A DNA stretch of 64,000 nucleotides from contig NZ_CP094997.1 in assembly GCF_022869785.1 (NCBI RefSeq), positions 4,588,001-4,652,000 on the forward strand, written 5' to 3'. The notes beneath the pieces are model-generated. The model was given only the letters and a program-made list of their open reading frames with translations, searched no databases and was not told where the DNA came from. Each line of letters begins with the position of its first letter. Position 1 is the first letter of the stretch. The position numbers and the translations under genes were made by a program. This DNA comes from Dyadobacter chenwenxiniae (GTDB taxonomy: Bacteria > Bacteroidota > Bacteroidia > Cytophagales > Spirosomataceae). Of this stretch, positions 53,269 through 61,819 are shown piece after piece.

Positions 53269-53718
53269 ATGACACATACTACATCCAACCCCAAGATCCA
53301 CGAAGGTCGCAACCTGAAACGCTTCCGCGAAATGCTCGGAATCAAGCAAGACGTCCTCGCCTTCGAGCTCGGCAGCGATTGGAACCAGCAAAAGGTTTCT
53401 TTACTGGAACAAAGAGAAAAGATCGATTCTGACATTCTGGAGCAGGTTTCGGCGATACTTAAAATACCGAGCGAGGCGATTAGGAATTTTGATGAAGATC
53501 AGGCCATTAATATTATTTCAAATACATTTCACGATCAGGCATATTTAGGAAATCCACATTCAACCTTCAATGTCAATCCAATTGCAGAAATCAGGAAATT
53601 GCACGAGGAGAAAATGGAGCTTTATGAGCGAATGTTGAAAGAGAAGGATGAGATGATGGGGCGGTTGGAGCGGTTGATTGGGGGGAATAATTTCAGCTCC
53701 AGTTATGACAACACTTAA
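53269..53718 (+). CDS. XRE-family helix-turn-helix regulator
   Basis: 149 residues. An HTH_3-type domain at about residues 12-65 (NLKRFREMLGIKQDVLAFELGSDWNQQKVSLLEQREKIDSDILEQVSAILKIPSEAI) is followed by a C-terminal coiled coil (EIRKLHEEKMELYERMLKEKDEMMGRLERLIGG) that probably mediates oligomerisation. This architecture recurs in Bacteroidota solo regulators. It is convergent with the STAND protein gene, 44 bases away, and divergent from the 82-residue gene, so its role in controlling either is open. Confidence 0.85.
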   Translation: MTHTTSNPKIHEGRNLKRFREMLGIKQDVLAFELGSDWNQQKVSLLEQREKIDSDILEQVSAILKIPSEAIRNFDEDQAINIISNTFHDQAYLGNPHSTFNVNPIAEIRKLHEEKMELYERMLKEKDEMMGRLERLIGGNNFSSSYDNT

Positions 53719-53762
53719 ATAAAAACTTCTCAGTAACGAAACTTTTTGTCATTATATCTTCT

Positions 53763-56700
53763 TCATAGTCGGCTTCGTTGAACCAGATTAATTTCTTTTT
53801 GGATATCATGAGCGATTGAATGATTTTCGCCTAAGACCCTATTGGACAGCGCCAAAGCGTCAAACAGAATTTTCAAAGACTCTCCTTTTTGGTTGGATCG
53901 AGAATAGGCTAGTCCTAAATTTTTCATTCGAGTTATATATGTATGGTGCTTCGTGCCAAAATAATCCTCCGCCGCTTTGAGCGACTTTTTAGATAATTCA
54001 ATGGCCTCTTCGAAACGTTCCAATTTCTGATAGGAGAAAGATAGATTACTTTGAGTTACTGCGATGTGTGGATGTTCTGCTGGTAAAGTCTTTTGTAAAA
54101 TACGCAATGAATTTTCTAAGAGTACTGCCGCTTTTGAATAATCTTGCATATCCTGGAGAACAGTTGCAATTTTACCAAAAGAAAGAGCTGCCTCTGCACT
54201 CTCGTCACCAAAAACATCTATTGCATCACGAGAGGCTGACTCAAACAATTCTATTGCTTCATGTGATCGCCCTTGACTTTTATAAACGACAGCTAAGTTC
54301 GATTTGAATATCATGAGAGCTTTATTGCTCTCGTTAGAATTTTGCAAAGTCTCGTCTAAAACCTGTATTGATAAATTCTCAGCTTTATCAAAAATCTCCA
54401 AATTTTTATAGATCAACGCAAGGGTATTTTTATATTTTAGTATACTGAGATGTCCCTTGGGCAGATTGTTCACTGCCTCTTCCACAGAACTTTCCATAAA
54501 TTTTCTGGCATCTTCAAATCTACCCATGTCTTTATAGATTGCTGAAAGATTATTTTTTAAGGCATGTATATCGTCTTGAAATCCTAATCCTTCCGTGGTG
54601 CTTAGAGTATCAACTAAAAATTCTCCAAATGGAACAAACCCCCAAGCATCTTTCGGCACAGTATGGAAATCATAATTCAGAGAAACTGTAAAAAACTGCA
54701 CGAATGGCTCTGCATCTTCCCAAGTAATCTTCTCTTGATAGGAAATCATTTGATGCATCATCTTATGCATTTCAATAGATTGGCCAGACACCTTGATCCA
54801 TCCTTTAACGTCAAGCGAATGAATCGCTTCATGAAAAGTTCGTAAATCTTCTGGCGACAAGCGCTGAAAAGCGACGCCCAATTGATTATTAATGTCATAG
54901 ATCCCAGGGGGAAGAAGAGTCAGACGTCTCAATAATTGTAACTCTGGCTGCGACAAGTTAGAAACATTGAAAACTGCAAGCAGATTTTCAAATACTTCAG
55001 TCTCCTCGCTATGCTCAGTTACAATCTTCCTTTGAAAATGAGGGTCATCCAATTGCTTACTTCGGATTTTAGTTAAGAGATCCTCAACAGATGTAGTTCC
55101 ATAATGTGCTTGTAAAGTTTTTGCAAGCAATTCTACTGTTAAGGTGTGAAAATCGACTTCTTCAAGCAACTCGATAACCTTCTCTCGACTACATGGGGAT
55201 TTATAACTTTGAAAAAACAATTCCAATGATGCTTTAAGGGTAATCTTGTTCAATTCGAAAACATCATAGCCCGACGGTTTTCGTTTGGACGTCAATAAAA
55301 CTTTCCAGCTTGGAGGGTTTGGTAATTCCGCACGAATTGCATGTTGATCAACTTCATTACCTACATTATCAATAACAAGCAGATTATATCCATCCAAATT
55401 TTTTATCGCATTCATCAACCGTGAAAACTTAGCATTTTCAGTTTCATGCTCAACGATGAATGGAAGTTTCAGGTTGTCGAAAAGCAACAAATTTTGCAAA
55501 AACGCTTGCTTTAAATTGATGGAATTGTCATGTTTCGAATCTAATCCTGCTTTCGCTATACCAATCCAAATAATATGGTCAAATCTATTTCGATTTTTGT
55601 TAACTAACCGTTTAGCCAAAGTAGTTTTCCCTATTCCACCAAGGCCATTCATGAGGACCACTTTGGAACTTCTTTCTAGTAACGCTGTCAAATTTGAAAG
55701 ATCTTCATCCCTACCAAAAAATTCGCCGTAGTCTATTGGTATTAAAGTTAACTCTTTCGGAATTACCGCGGATTTTAGAATAGAATTTTCGCAGCTAATG
55801 AATGCTTCGTCCCCAGCAATAGGCGTACGTAAGGCCAAGGATACAGGTTCAGTAACTCTCCATTCTCGACTAGGTGACCCGGTTTCATATATCAATGATC
55901 GATAAACCAAATTATCCCCATCAAACATGAAAATTCGAGCATTGTTATTGTACTCCCCGCCTGAATATGTAGCTCCTCCTTTTGAATGATACATTCCTTC
56001 CGCAATCCTATCCAAGCCACGCGCCTCTCCATGTTCATGTCCCGTTATCAAGAGGTGACCTCTATGTGCAATGTAATCTTTTGTGTTCAACTTGTTTTCG
56101 AAGCCATGAGTTTCTTCTGGATTTAGCCATTCGAAAGGATGATGCATCATTACAACTGTTGGTAAGGCGTCTTTCTCACCTACAACCTCAGGAAATTGGC
56201 CATTTGCTTCTAAATAATTTAAAAGTTTTTGACCTATCCAAAGATTCTCTTTGTCATTATCATCTTTGCAGAACCAGGAAGAATTGAGTGTCACGAACCT
56301 TATACCATCTACAACTCTTTCACCCCAAAGAGTCGAGTCTTCGCTGTTAACCTTATAAGGGAAAATCCCTGAGGTCTGACAAAACATAGAAAAGTTTTGA
56401 AACACGTCGTGCATTTCAAAACTTAAAGGTATTTTTAGAAGGTCTTGTGCATCTTTAAGTCTTTTCGGAGTAGTAAGTAATCCAGTCTTTGCCCGCTCAA
56501 CATCATGATTTCCTGAACACACTAAAACGCGGTCATATCCAATACCGACAATCTTGAGTAGCTTGTCTAACCATTGCTTTGCTTCGATATAGTCTGATTC
56601 AATGCCCTTCCATCCGATATCACCAGATAAGCAAACAATGCTTGGACGCCAGTCAACATCAAGCTTAGAGATAGCTTTGATTAATCCATTTAAACATAGT

Positions 56701-56780
56701 TTTCGCTCCGCCAATCTGTTCACATCATTTCCATCCCAACCGAAGTGCAAATCGGTTAGGTGTAAAATTACTTTTCTCAT
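53763..56780 (-). CDS. Metallophosphoesterase-STAND NTPase-TPR protein (candidate defence protein)
   Basis: 1005 residues with three parts. Residues 1-300 form a calcineurin-like metallophosphoesterase: Asp10 and His12 (TDLHFG), Asp54 (SGDIGWKG), Asn91-His92-Asp93 (GNHD), His213/214 (HHPFEW) and His248/His250 (GHEHG). Residues about 350-680 form an NB-ARC-like STAND ATPase: P-loop GLGGIGKTTLA with Lys385, Walker B LLVIDNV with Asp471, sensor LLTSKRK and a MHD-like EMHKM near 671. Residues about 735-995 hold five or so TPR units (e.g. AIYKDMGRFEDARKFMESS). The order effector-NTPase-repeat sensor is that of STAND defence proteins. No signal peptide. The gene is strikingly A+T-rich compared with its neighbours, suggesting horizontal origin. 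A role in signalling other than defence remains possible. Confidence 0.85.
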   Translation of the reverse strand: MRKVILHLTDLHFGWDGNDVNRLAERKLCLNGLIKAISKLDVDWRPSIVCLSGDIGWKGIESDYIEAKQWLDKLLKIVGIGYDRVLVCSGNHDVERAKTGLLTTPKRLKDAQDLLKIPLSFEMHDVFQNFSMFCQTSGIFPYKVNSEDSTLWGERVVDGIRFVTLNSSWFCKDDNDKENLWIGQKLLNYLEANGQFPEVVGEKDALPTVVMMHHPFEWLNPEETHGFENKLNTKDYIAHRGHLLITGHEHGEARGLDRIAEGMYHSKGGATYSGGEYNNNARIFMFDGDNLVYRSLIYETGSPSREWRVTEPVSLALRTPIAGDEAFISCENSILKSAVIPKELTLIPIDYGEFFGRDEDLSNLTALLERSSKVVLMNGLGGIGKTTLAKRLVNKNRNRFDHIIWIGIAKAGLDSKHDNSINLKQAFLQNLLLFDNLKLPFIVEHETENAKFSRLMNAIKNLDGYNLLVIDNVGNEVDQHAIRAELPNPPSWKVLLTSKRKPSGYDVFELNKITLKASLELFFQSYKSPCSREKVIELLEEVDFHTLTVELLAKTLQAHYGTTSVEDLLTKIRSKQLDDPHFQRKIVTEHSEETEVFENLLAVFNVSNLSQPELQLLRRLTLLPPGIYDINNQLGVAFQRLSPEDLRTFHEAIHSLDVKGWIKVSGQSIEMHKMMHQMISYQEKITWEDAEPFVQFFTVSLNYDFHTVPKDAWGFVPFGEFLVDTLSTTEGLGFQDDIHALKNNLSAIYKDMGRFEDARKFMESSVEEAVNNLPKGHLSILKYKNTLALIYKNLEIFDKAENLSIQVLDETLQNSNESNKALMIFKSNLAVVYKSQGRSHEAIELFESASRDAIDVFGDESAEAALSFGKIATVLQDMQDYSKAAVLLENSLRILQKTLPAEHPHIAVTQSNLSFSYQKLERFEEAIELSKKSLKAAEDYFGTKHHTYITRMKNLGLAYSRSNQKGESLKILFDALALSNRVLGENHSIAHDIQKEINLVQRSRL

Positions 56781-56914
56781 TTATGCCAAGAGTTTTTAGT
56801 CCTATCGATTAGGCAAATATTTCAACATTAACTTATACGAAGATAGAATGAATGCCGCTTTGTTATTGATTTTGACATCAGATAAACGCCTATAAATCTA
56901 CTAATCTTCACCAC

Positions 56915-57347
56915 TCACCACCCCAACTCAACCCCCTCCCCCCGCAAAAACCCCTGAAACCCAACCAACAACTCCTCCCGCTCCCGTACAACTCGCGGCG
57001 CAACACCATTCTCCCCAGTGAACTTCACCAACAACCCCACAGCCTCCCTAATCCTCCATTAACCGGATGTAAAGGTCACAACCATTAGTAATGTGCGTGG
57101 TACCAATGTTCTTGTTAGCAGGAAGCAGGTTTTCTATGCGTATGGGGATGAGCGCGCCGAGCGGAATCTGAAATGGCAGTGATGCGAAATCAATGTAGTT
57201 ATCTCCGGCGCTGCTGGGATGCAGGTCGAAATGGTCGATGCTGACGTCTAAGCTGTCGTAATTTGACGGCTCCAATTTGCTCCCCATGCTAGCAAATGCA
57301 GTTACGCGATTGCCGGATTCGCATATTCTGTTTGATAGTAAAAGGTT
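56915..57347 (-). pseudogene. C-terminal remnant of an FAD-dependent oxidoreductase
   Basis: One frame (57347 to 57048) encodes IDHFDLHPSSAGDNYIDFASLPFQIPLGALIPIRIENLLPANKNIGTTHITNGC, the well-conserved C-terminal region of FAD_oxidored-type proteins. After NGC the homology continues in another frame (WRIREAVGLLVKFTGENGVAPRVVREREELLVGFQGFLRG), matching the usual EWNIGEAAG...PRQVR...FQ, and shifts again at a G-run before VELGW and a stop near 56915. At least two frameshifts and a missing N-terminus show that it is dead. It sits 134 bases from the start of the STAND gene, possibly interrupted when that region was inserted. Confidence 0.75.
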
Positions 57348-57423
57348 TTATTCACTGTCAATGTTCTCATCTTTAAATATAGAACTATTACTGTTTATCA
57401 ATGGCGGGCAATTTTAACTAAAC

Positions 57424-57443
57424 CTATATCATATGAGATATAG
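57424..57443. promoter_or_regulatory. A+T-rich palindrome upstream of the third YD-like lipoprotein
   Basis: CTATATC and GATATAG form an inverted repeat with a 6-base spacer, followed at 57464 by CTAACCGTTAG. They lie 100-145 bases upstream of the lipoprotein start. Significance is unknown; the rest of 57348-57569 shows no gene. Confidence 0.25.
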
Positions 57444-57569
57444 TTGTTTTCCGCGTAAGTGCACTAACCGTTAGTTTCACAACCTCAACCGAACACTCAT
57501 TTTCTACTCAAACCAAAATCATTTGTCATAGTATTACAGCGTTAAAAATTCCATTTAAACGTAATATCT

Positions 57570-58439
57570 ATGAACAAACTATTTAAAAACATCACATTCA
57601 TGTCCGCTATGACTTGCGGGTCGTTTATGATTTCTTGTCAGCAGCAAGAACTCAGTACATTGGTTCAACCGGCAGCTAATGATAATGAAATTGTTCAGGC
57701 TCCCCCAGTGATGATCCCTGAATTGAAGCTCTCGAACTTTGGTAAAGATTCACTGATTTATGATGCCAACGGTCGACTAAAAAGGGTCTTAAATATTGTC
57801 GGATACCTCACCCTCCGCACAGAGTATGAATATGCAACCAACTCCGTCGTGGCGAAATATTATGAAAATGACCAAATAGAAGTGACAAAACAGTGGACGT
57901 TGGAGAACGGCCGGGCTGTGAAGCTTGTCAGAAAATATTTTCATGCCCCCACCGTATCAGGCGTATCCACTATGAATGTGGATTATCATTACAATAATCT
58001 GAATCAGCTAGCCACATTGAATACACACGACGGATACAAAAGCACTATAACCCTGTCATATGACAATTTGGGTAACGTGGCAAAAGTCTTATTTGTTAAC
58101 AATACCGATCAGGGTGATAAGTTTGAGAATCTGGTAAAGTTTGATTACACAGAATATGTTGGCGGCCCGACAGAACCGGCAAAGGGCACTATAAACAATT
58201 TGCACGTATTTGGTCCACATGCATTGGATTGGATTGGAGACCCTTACTTGCCCATTTTTGGGAAGTTTGGTAAAAATCTTGTAAAAAAAGTAATTCCCAC
58301 CAATTCAACACAACCGTGCAGCTACGCTTACGTTCTGGACGATAAGGGTTATGTTAAAGAGAAAAACGACCTGTCAAAGAAGGGAGTTATTGAATCTACC
58401 GAGCAAGTAAAATATTTCAATCCTGTAAGTAATCGCTGA
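57570..58439 (+). CDS. YD-like lipoprotein, paralogue 3
   Basis: 289 residues with a lipobox in FMISCQQQE (about residue 24). The body contains YD-like units (SLIYDANGRLKRVLNI, VDYHYNNLNQLATLNTHDGYKSTITLSYDNLGNVAKVLF) and the family motif PYLPIFGKFGKNLVKK near the C-terminus, as in the 17797 and 19502 genes. Unlike those, it lacks the conserved promoter block and the MKLL(H/Q)N start. A decayed copy of its 3' end follows directly. Function unknown. Confidence 0.75.
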   Translation: MNKLFKNITFMSAMTCGSFMISCQQQELSTLVQPAANDNEIVQAPPVMIPELKLSNFGKDSLIYDANGRLKRVLNIVGYLTLRTEYEYATNSVVAKYYENDQIEVTKQWTLENGRAVKLVRKYFHAPTVSGVSTMNVDYHYNNLNQLATLNTHDGYKSTITLSYDNLGNVAKVLFVNNTDQGDKFENLVKFDYTEYVGGPTEPAKGTINNLHVFGPHALDWIGDPYLPIFGKFGKNLVKKVIPTNSTQPCSYAYVLDDKGYVKEKNDLSKKGVIESTEQVKYFNPVSNR

Positions 58440-58469
58440 TAATACTGAATAGTCAGTCGTTTTAGCCAT

Positions 58470-58643
58470 GGGGAAAATCTTTTGAAGAAATCAGTTTTTA
58501 TAAGTAATCTCATGACTTACAAATATGCTTACAGCTTTGACGCAAATGGCTATGTTAAGGAATTGAAATCGCTTGAAAAGAAGGGAGCACTTGCAGACAG
58601 CAAGCAATTGATGTTCATTATTCCAACAAAAAGCCGCTTTTGA
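58470..58643 (+). pseudogene. Remnant of a YD-like lipoprotein C-terminus
   Basis: The frame GENLLKKSVFISNLMTYKYAYSFDANGYVKELKSLEKKGALADSKQ... aligns with GKNLVKKVIPTNSTQPCSYAYVLDDKGYVKEKNDLSKKGVIESTEQ of the gene just upstream. It ends at a TGA (58641) after a diverged tail, and nothing coding precedes it. It is the 3' end of a former tandem copy. A hairpin with a T-run follows at 58677. Confidence 0.7.
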
Positions 58644-58676
58644 AAAAATACTAATTGATAGTTGGAGCTTTGCATG

Positions 58677-58710
58677 GGGTGGAGAATTGAATTTCTCCAT
58701 CCCTGTTTTT
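58677..58710 (+). terminator. Terminator behind the YD-like remnant
   Basis: GGGTGGAGAA (58677-58686) pairs with TTCTCCATCCC (58693-58703) allowing one G-T pair, then TGTTTTT. Probably the original terminator of the decayed copy, now serving the intact gene. Confidence 0.6.
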
Positions 58711-58743
58711 GTTTAACCTCACCCACTACACGCATTAACCCAC

Positions 58744-58788
58744 AAAAAAAGATTCTCCACTTAGCCTGTCCGGCGTCGTGAAGAATCT
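58744..58788 (-). terminator. Terminator of the sigma/anti-sigma operon
   Basis: On the minus strand AGATTCTTCAC pairs with GTGGAGAATCT (58750-58760 and 58778-58788, one G-T pair) and is followed by seven T (58744-58750). It lies 36 bases behind the anti-sigma factor stop. Confidence 0.75.
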
Positions 58789-58823
58789 GAACCTTGTTAT
58801 ATCTTCTCAGTTGAAAGCTACCC

Positions 58824-59702
58824 TTACACCACTTTCCCCATCACATACATTTCTTCCATCGTCGGGGTTGGGTTACCACCTTCTTTTTCAAGCGTTATCG
58901 CGAAAGCAACTGCACCTGGTTTTGTATTTTTCATTTTTAAAACTCTTCCTGAAAACTCGTTATCGATCGTTCCCATATCAACCGGCTTGTTATCCACAAT
59001 GCTCCAAAGCTGATATTGCTTACCAGCGGGCGGTTTCGGCAAGTTTTGGATATCCAGTAAAACCTGGTTCGTCGCTGTGTGCCAGAATGCGGAAACCGAA
59101 CTTTGCGGGGACTTTTCCAGTCCGGCCAAATGCACCGTTTTATATTCAGGATTGCGGTAAAGACTGGCAAGGGACTGGGCGTAACCAAATTCCTTTTCCA
59201 TTGTTCCGACCTTGGAAGCCATTTCTTCATTATCCTGCTTCAATTTAGACATCTGCGTGGCCGACCAGCCAGCAAATATGGCTAGCAAGACAGATGCAGC
59301 AATGGCAAGTTTAGCCCAAAAAGGCGTCACCTCCCTGGTTTCGGCAGTATTAAACACATTGTCGATAACCCTGGGTTCATCTTGCGCCACAGGACGTATC
59401 GTGCTGATAACGGGCGTTGGTTCGTTTGCTTCGGCTTTCGTCTCATCAATGTTCGTATCTTCTGTTTCCTGAGCGGAATCGAAATTCATTTTGGCAAAAA
59501 GCGACTCTTTCAATGATGCAGGAGGTGGTGTCTGATGTTTCAGTGCATATTCTTCCAATGCGCTCTCAGTCCGTAGCAGCTCTTCTTTTATCTCGGGATA
59601 AATATGAGACATGCACTCCACTTCCTGTTTTTCCTGAGGAGAAACAGTGCCCAATACATATTCCTCTAATATACCGGACTCTATGTAGGCTTGGATATTC
59701 AT
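58824..59702 (-). CDS. Anti-sigma factor (RskA-like)
   Basis: 292 residues. The N-terminal cytoplasmic part (IESGILEEYVLGTVSPQEKQEVECMSHIYPEIKEEL) is the anti-sigma zinc-finger-like region, here without a clear HxxxCxxC motif. A single transmembrane helix (WAKLAIAASVLLAIFAGWSAT, about 130-150), a short coiled coil and a periplasmic RskA C-terminal domain (ASLYRNPEYKTVHLAGLEKSPQSS..., LPKPPAGKQYQLWSIVDNKPVDMG) follow. It overlaps by four bases the ECF sigma gene and presumably holds that factor at the membrane. Confidence 0.9.
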   Translation of the reverse strand: MNIQAYIESGILEEYVLGTVSPQEKQEVECMSHIYPEIKEELLRTESALEEYALKHQTPPPASLKESLFAKMNFDSAQETEDTNIDETKAEANEPTPVISTIRPVAQDEPRVIDNVFNTAETREVTPFWAKLAIAASVLLAIFAGWSATQMSKLKQDNEEMASKVGTMEKEFGYAQSLASLYRNPEYKTVHLAGLEKSPQSSVSAFWHTATNQVLLDIQNLPKPPAGKQYQLWSIVDNKPVDMGTIDNEFSGRVLKMKNTKPGAVAFAITLEKEGGNPTPTMEEMYVMGKVV

Positions 59703-60430
59703 ACTGCAAAGTATTGTTTTAACTCTTGTAATGCTGTTCGGATCCTCGATTTGACCGTCCCCAACGGGATACCCAGCTCCTCAGATATTTCCTCATGCGT
59801 ATAGCCTTGAAAATAAGCCATATCAATCAGGATCTTTCTTTCGGGCCTGAGCATGTTCACAATTGCTTTCATCTCCGAACTTGATGTCAGTGAATCTTCA
59901 TATACGTCCCTTTCGTTCAGGACTGCCTTGTTCTCAATATCATCCATCGCTGGCTTTCTTCCCTCCACCCGCGCGGCGTCTATCGCACCATTCCGTGCAA
60001 TATTCATAATCCATGTGAACAGCCTTCCTTTTTCCGGATTATAAGAAGCTATATTTTTCCAGATTTTCAAGAAAGACTCTTGCAACACATCCGCGGCCCT
60101 CTCTTCGTCCCTCAATGTCTTTGAAATGATATTAAACAAAGCTCCCGAGTAATGGTCGTACAGGAATTCAAATGCTGTTCGCTCGTTTCGCTTCAGAGCC
60201 AACACCAATTCCTCTTCCGAGTATTTTAACTTACTAGTCGCCAAGAGTTGCTTAACATTTAATTGTATGTTACTAGATGGCAATCTAACGAATTTTCGGA
60301 AGAACCGGTCACGGCTATTATAAATTATTGCGTCCGGGTTCCAACCGTCAAAAACTCTGGTTAGCTGCGGTAATGAGGGTTTCCCCAAGTGGGGATAAAA
60401 TGTATTCATCATAGTGTGTTTTTTCTTCAT
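59699..60430 (-). CDS. ECF RNA polymerase sigma factor
   Basis: Up to 243 residues. Region 2 (RTAFEFLYDHYSGALFNIISKTLRDEERAADVLQESFLKIWKNI) and region 4 (LRPERKILIDMAYFQGYTHEEISEELGIPLGTVKSRIRTALQEL) are typical of SigK-like ECF factors controlled by RskA-type anti-sigma factors. The first ~65 residues have no counterpart in the family and contain sequence that can form a CCCCACTTGGGG hairpin; the true start may be further in, for example a TTG near residue 63, as no ATG lies between. The four-base overlap with the anti-sigma gene marks an operon. Confidence 0.88.
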   Translation of the reverse strand: MKKKHTMMNTFYPHLGKPSLPQLTRVFDGWNPDAIIYNSRDRFFRKFVRLPSSNIQLNVKQLLATSKLKYSEEELVLALKRNERTAFEFLYDHYSGALFNIISKTLRDEERAADVLQESFLKIWKNIASYNPEKGRLFTWIMNIARNGAIDAARVEGRKPAMDDIENKAVLNERDVYEDSLTSSSEMKAIVNMLRPERKILIDMAYFQGYTHEEISEELGIPLGTVKSRIRTALQELKQYFAV

Positions 60431-60497
60431 ATACGATCAACACACCTGAATGGATCATTAATTAATAACTCTTATTCAAGATGTTAGAACCAAGTCA

Positions 60498-61226
60498 TCA
60501 CTTGCGTATCTTTTCGATTCGCCAATACGCAAGAAAGAGAAAAAGGGCCATCAGGCTAAGCAGGTAGATTATATTGCGTGAATCAACGAGCCCCTTTCCC
60601 AGTGCCAGATATTGCTGATCCAAGGCAGCCCAGTTCAAAAGCTCGGCAACGGGTCCGACACCTGCAAGCTGTGCCAGCGCTCCAAAACCGATATACCATA
60701 TAAATGCAAGAAAAACGCACACTATAAACGCAACGATCTGATTGTCGGTCAGTGACGAAGTCCAGATGCCCATGGAAACAATCACCCCGCAAAAAAGCAA
60801 CAACCCGATGTAAGAGCCGAATACGGCGGCCGAATCCACATTACCCTCGGGGTTACCCAATTTATAGATACTGTAATAATAGATAAGTGTAGGCAAAAGC
60901 GTGAGCGCAACCAAAACCCAGTTCGCAAAAAACTTCCCTAAAACCAGCTCGCTGTTTTGCAATGGTTTTGTAAGCAGCAGTTCCAGTGTTCCGTTTCGGG
61001 CTTCCTCTGCTATGGAACGCATGGTGATAGCCGGGATCAAAAAAAGCAGGACATAGGGTGCCAATTGGAAAAACGAACCCAAATCGGCATAACCGTAATC
61101 GAGTATATTGGAATCCGGAAAAACCCACACGATCAGGCCAACTGCTGTCAGAAAAGCGGCCATAACAATGTAGGCGATCAGGGAATTAAAAAAGCTCCCT
61201 ATTTCCTTTTGAAAGATTGCAAACAC
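60498..61226 (-). CDS. gldF: GldF-type ABC transporter permease
   Basis: 242 residues with six transmembrane helices, starting IFQKEIGSFFNSLIAYIVMAAFLTAVG and including the ABC-2 core LIPAITMRSIAEEARNGTLELLLTKPLQNSELVLGKFFANWV. These match GldF, which with GldG and the ATPase GldA is needed for gliding in Flavobacterium. Here no gldG follows on either side: the ECF sigma gene lies behind and a DUF4199 gene in front. Its role may be in export or gliding, or it may work with partners encoded elsewhere. Confidence 0.85.
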   Translation of the reverse strand: MFAIFQKEIGSFFNSLIAYIVMAAFLTAVGLIVWVFPDSNILDYGYADLGSFFQLAPYVLLFLIPAITMRSIAEEARNGTLELLLTKPLQNSELVLGKFFANWVLVALTLLPTLIYYYSIYKLGNPEGNVDSAAVFGSYIGLLLFCGVIVSMGIWTSSLTDNQIVAFIVCVFLAFIWYIGFGALAQLAGVGPVAELLNWAALDQQYLALGKGLVDSRNIIYLLSLMALFLFLAYWRIEKIRK

Positions 61227-61261
61227 ATGAAGAGATTTTAAACTAAAACTGCCTGTAAGGC

Positions 61262-61777
61262 TTATTCAAAAACGGGCTTCTCGCGCCGAATGATTGCTGC
61301 CACGATCAATGAGATAATCAGACCTGTAAGAACATAGCCAAATACGCCAATCGCAAACACAATCCCGGGCGACATAAATTTTTGTGAAAGCTCCATAGCC
61401 TGGTCAATCTGCGAATCGTCCATGCCTTTCCGCTCCATATCCTCGCGCACTTTGTCCATGCCCTGTGTCAATAATGTGTTATCGATGAACTGCATATAAA
61501 ACATGGTAAATGCAGAACTCAACAAACCCATCACTGCAGAAGCCAGCGTTCCCAATCCCAAACCTTCGCCATAGGACATGTAACCATTGTTCTTTTCGCG
61601 AAACGCTTTCATCGCCAAAATGATAGCCACAATCATGAAAGCAAACGATAATGAAGACAATATCTTGTTCTGCGACAGCCCTGCAAGATTGATGACCGTC
61701 GTATAGATCATAATCACTACAGACGCCAGCACACCGTATTTTAGTGCAACCCGGGCAGTTGAGGCTTGTTCTTCCAT
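61262..61777 (-). CDS. DUF4199 membrane protein
   Basis: 171 residues with four transmembrane helices and the DUF4199 pattern (MAFREKNNGYMSYGEGLGLGTLASAVMGLLSSAFTMFYMQFID, a charged soluble loop, then a last helix pair). The family is nearly confined to Bacteroidota and has no known function. It lies between a second DUF4199 gene (42 bases upstream) and gldF on the same strand. Confidence 0.85.
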   Translation of the reverse strand: MEEQASTARVALKYGVLASVVIMIYTTVINLAGLSQNKILSSLSFAFMIVAIILAMKAFREKNNGYMSYGEGLGLGTLASAVMGLLSSAFTMFYMQFIDNTLLTQGMDKVREDMERKGMDDSQIDQAMELSQKFMSPGIVFAIGVFGYVLTGLIISLIVAAIIRREKPVFE

Positions 61778-61819
61778 TTCAAAGGTTGTTTAGGTAAGGC
61801 AAATACTTCGTAGTCAAAT

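Noticed and set aside
53080..53391. Longer form of the 82-residue protein starting at 53391
   Set aside because: The extra 104 codons run through the promoter region and antisense to the XRE gene and contain no family-like sequence.
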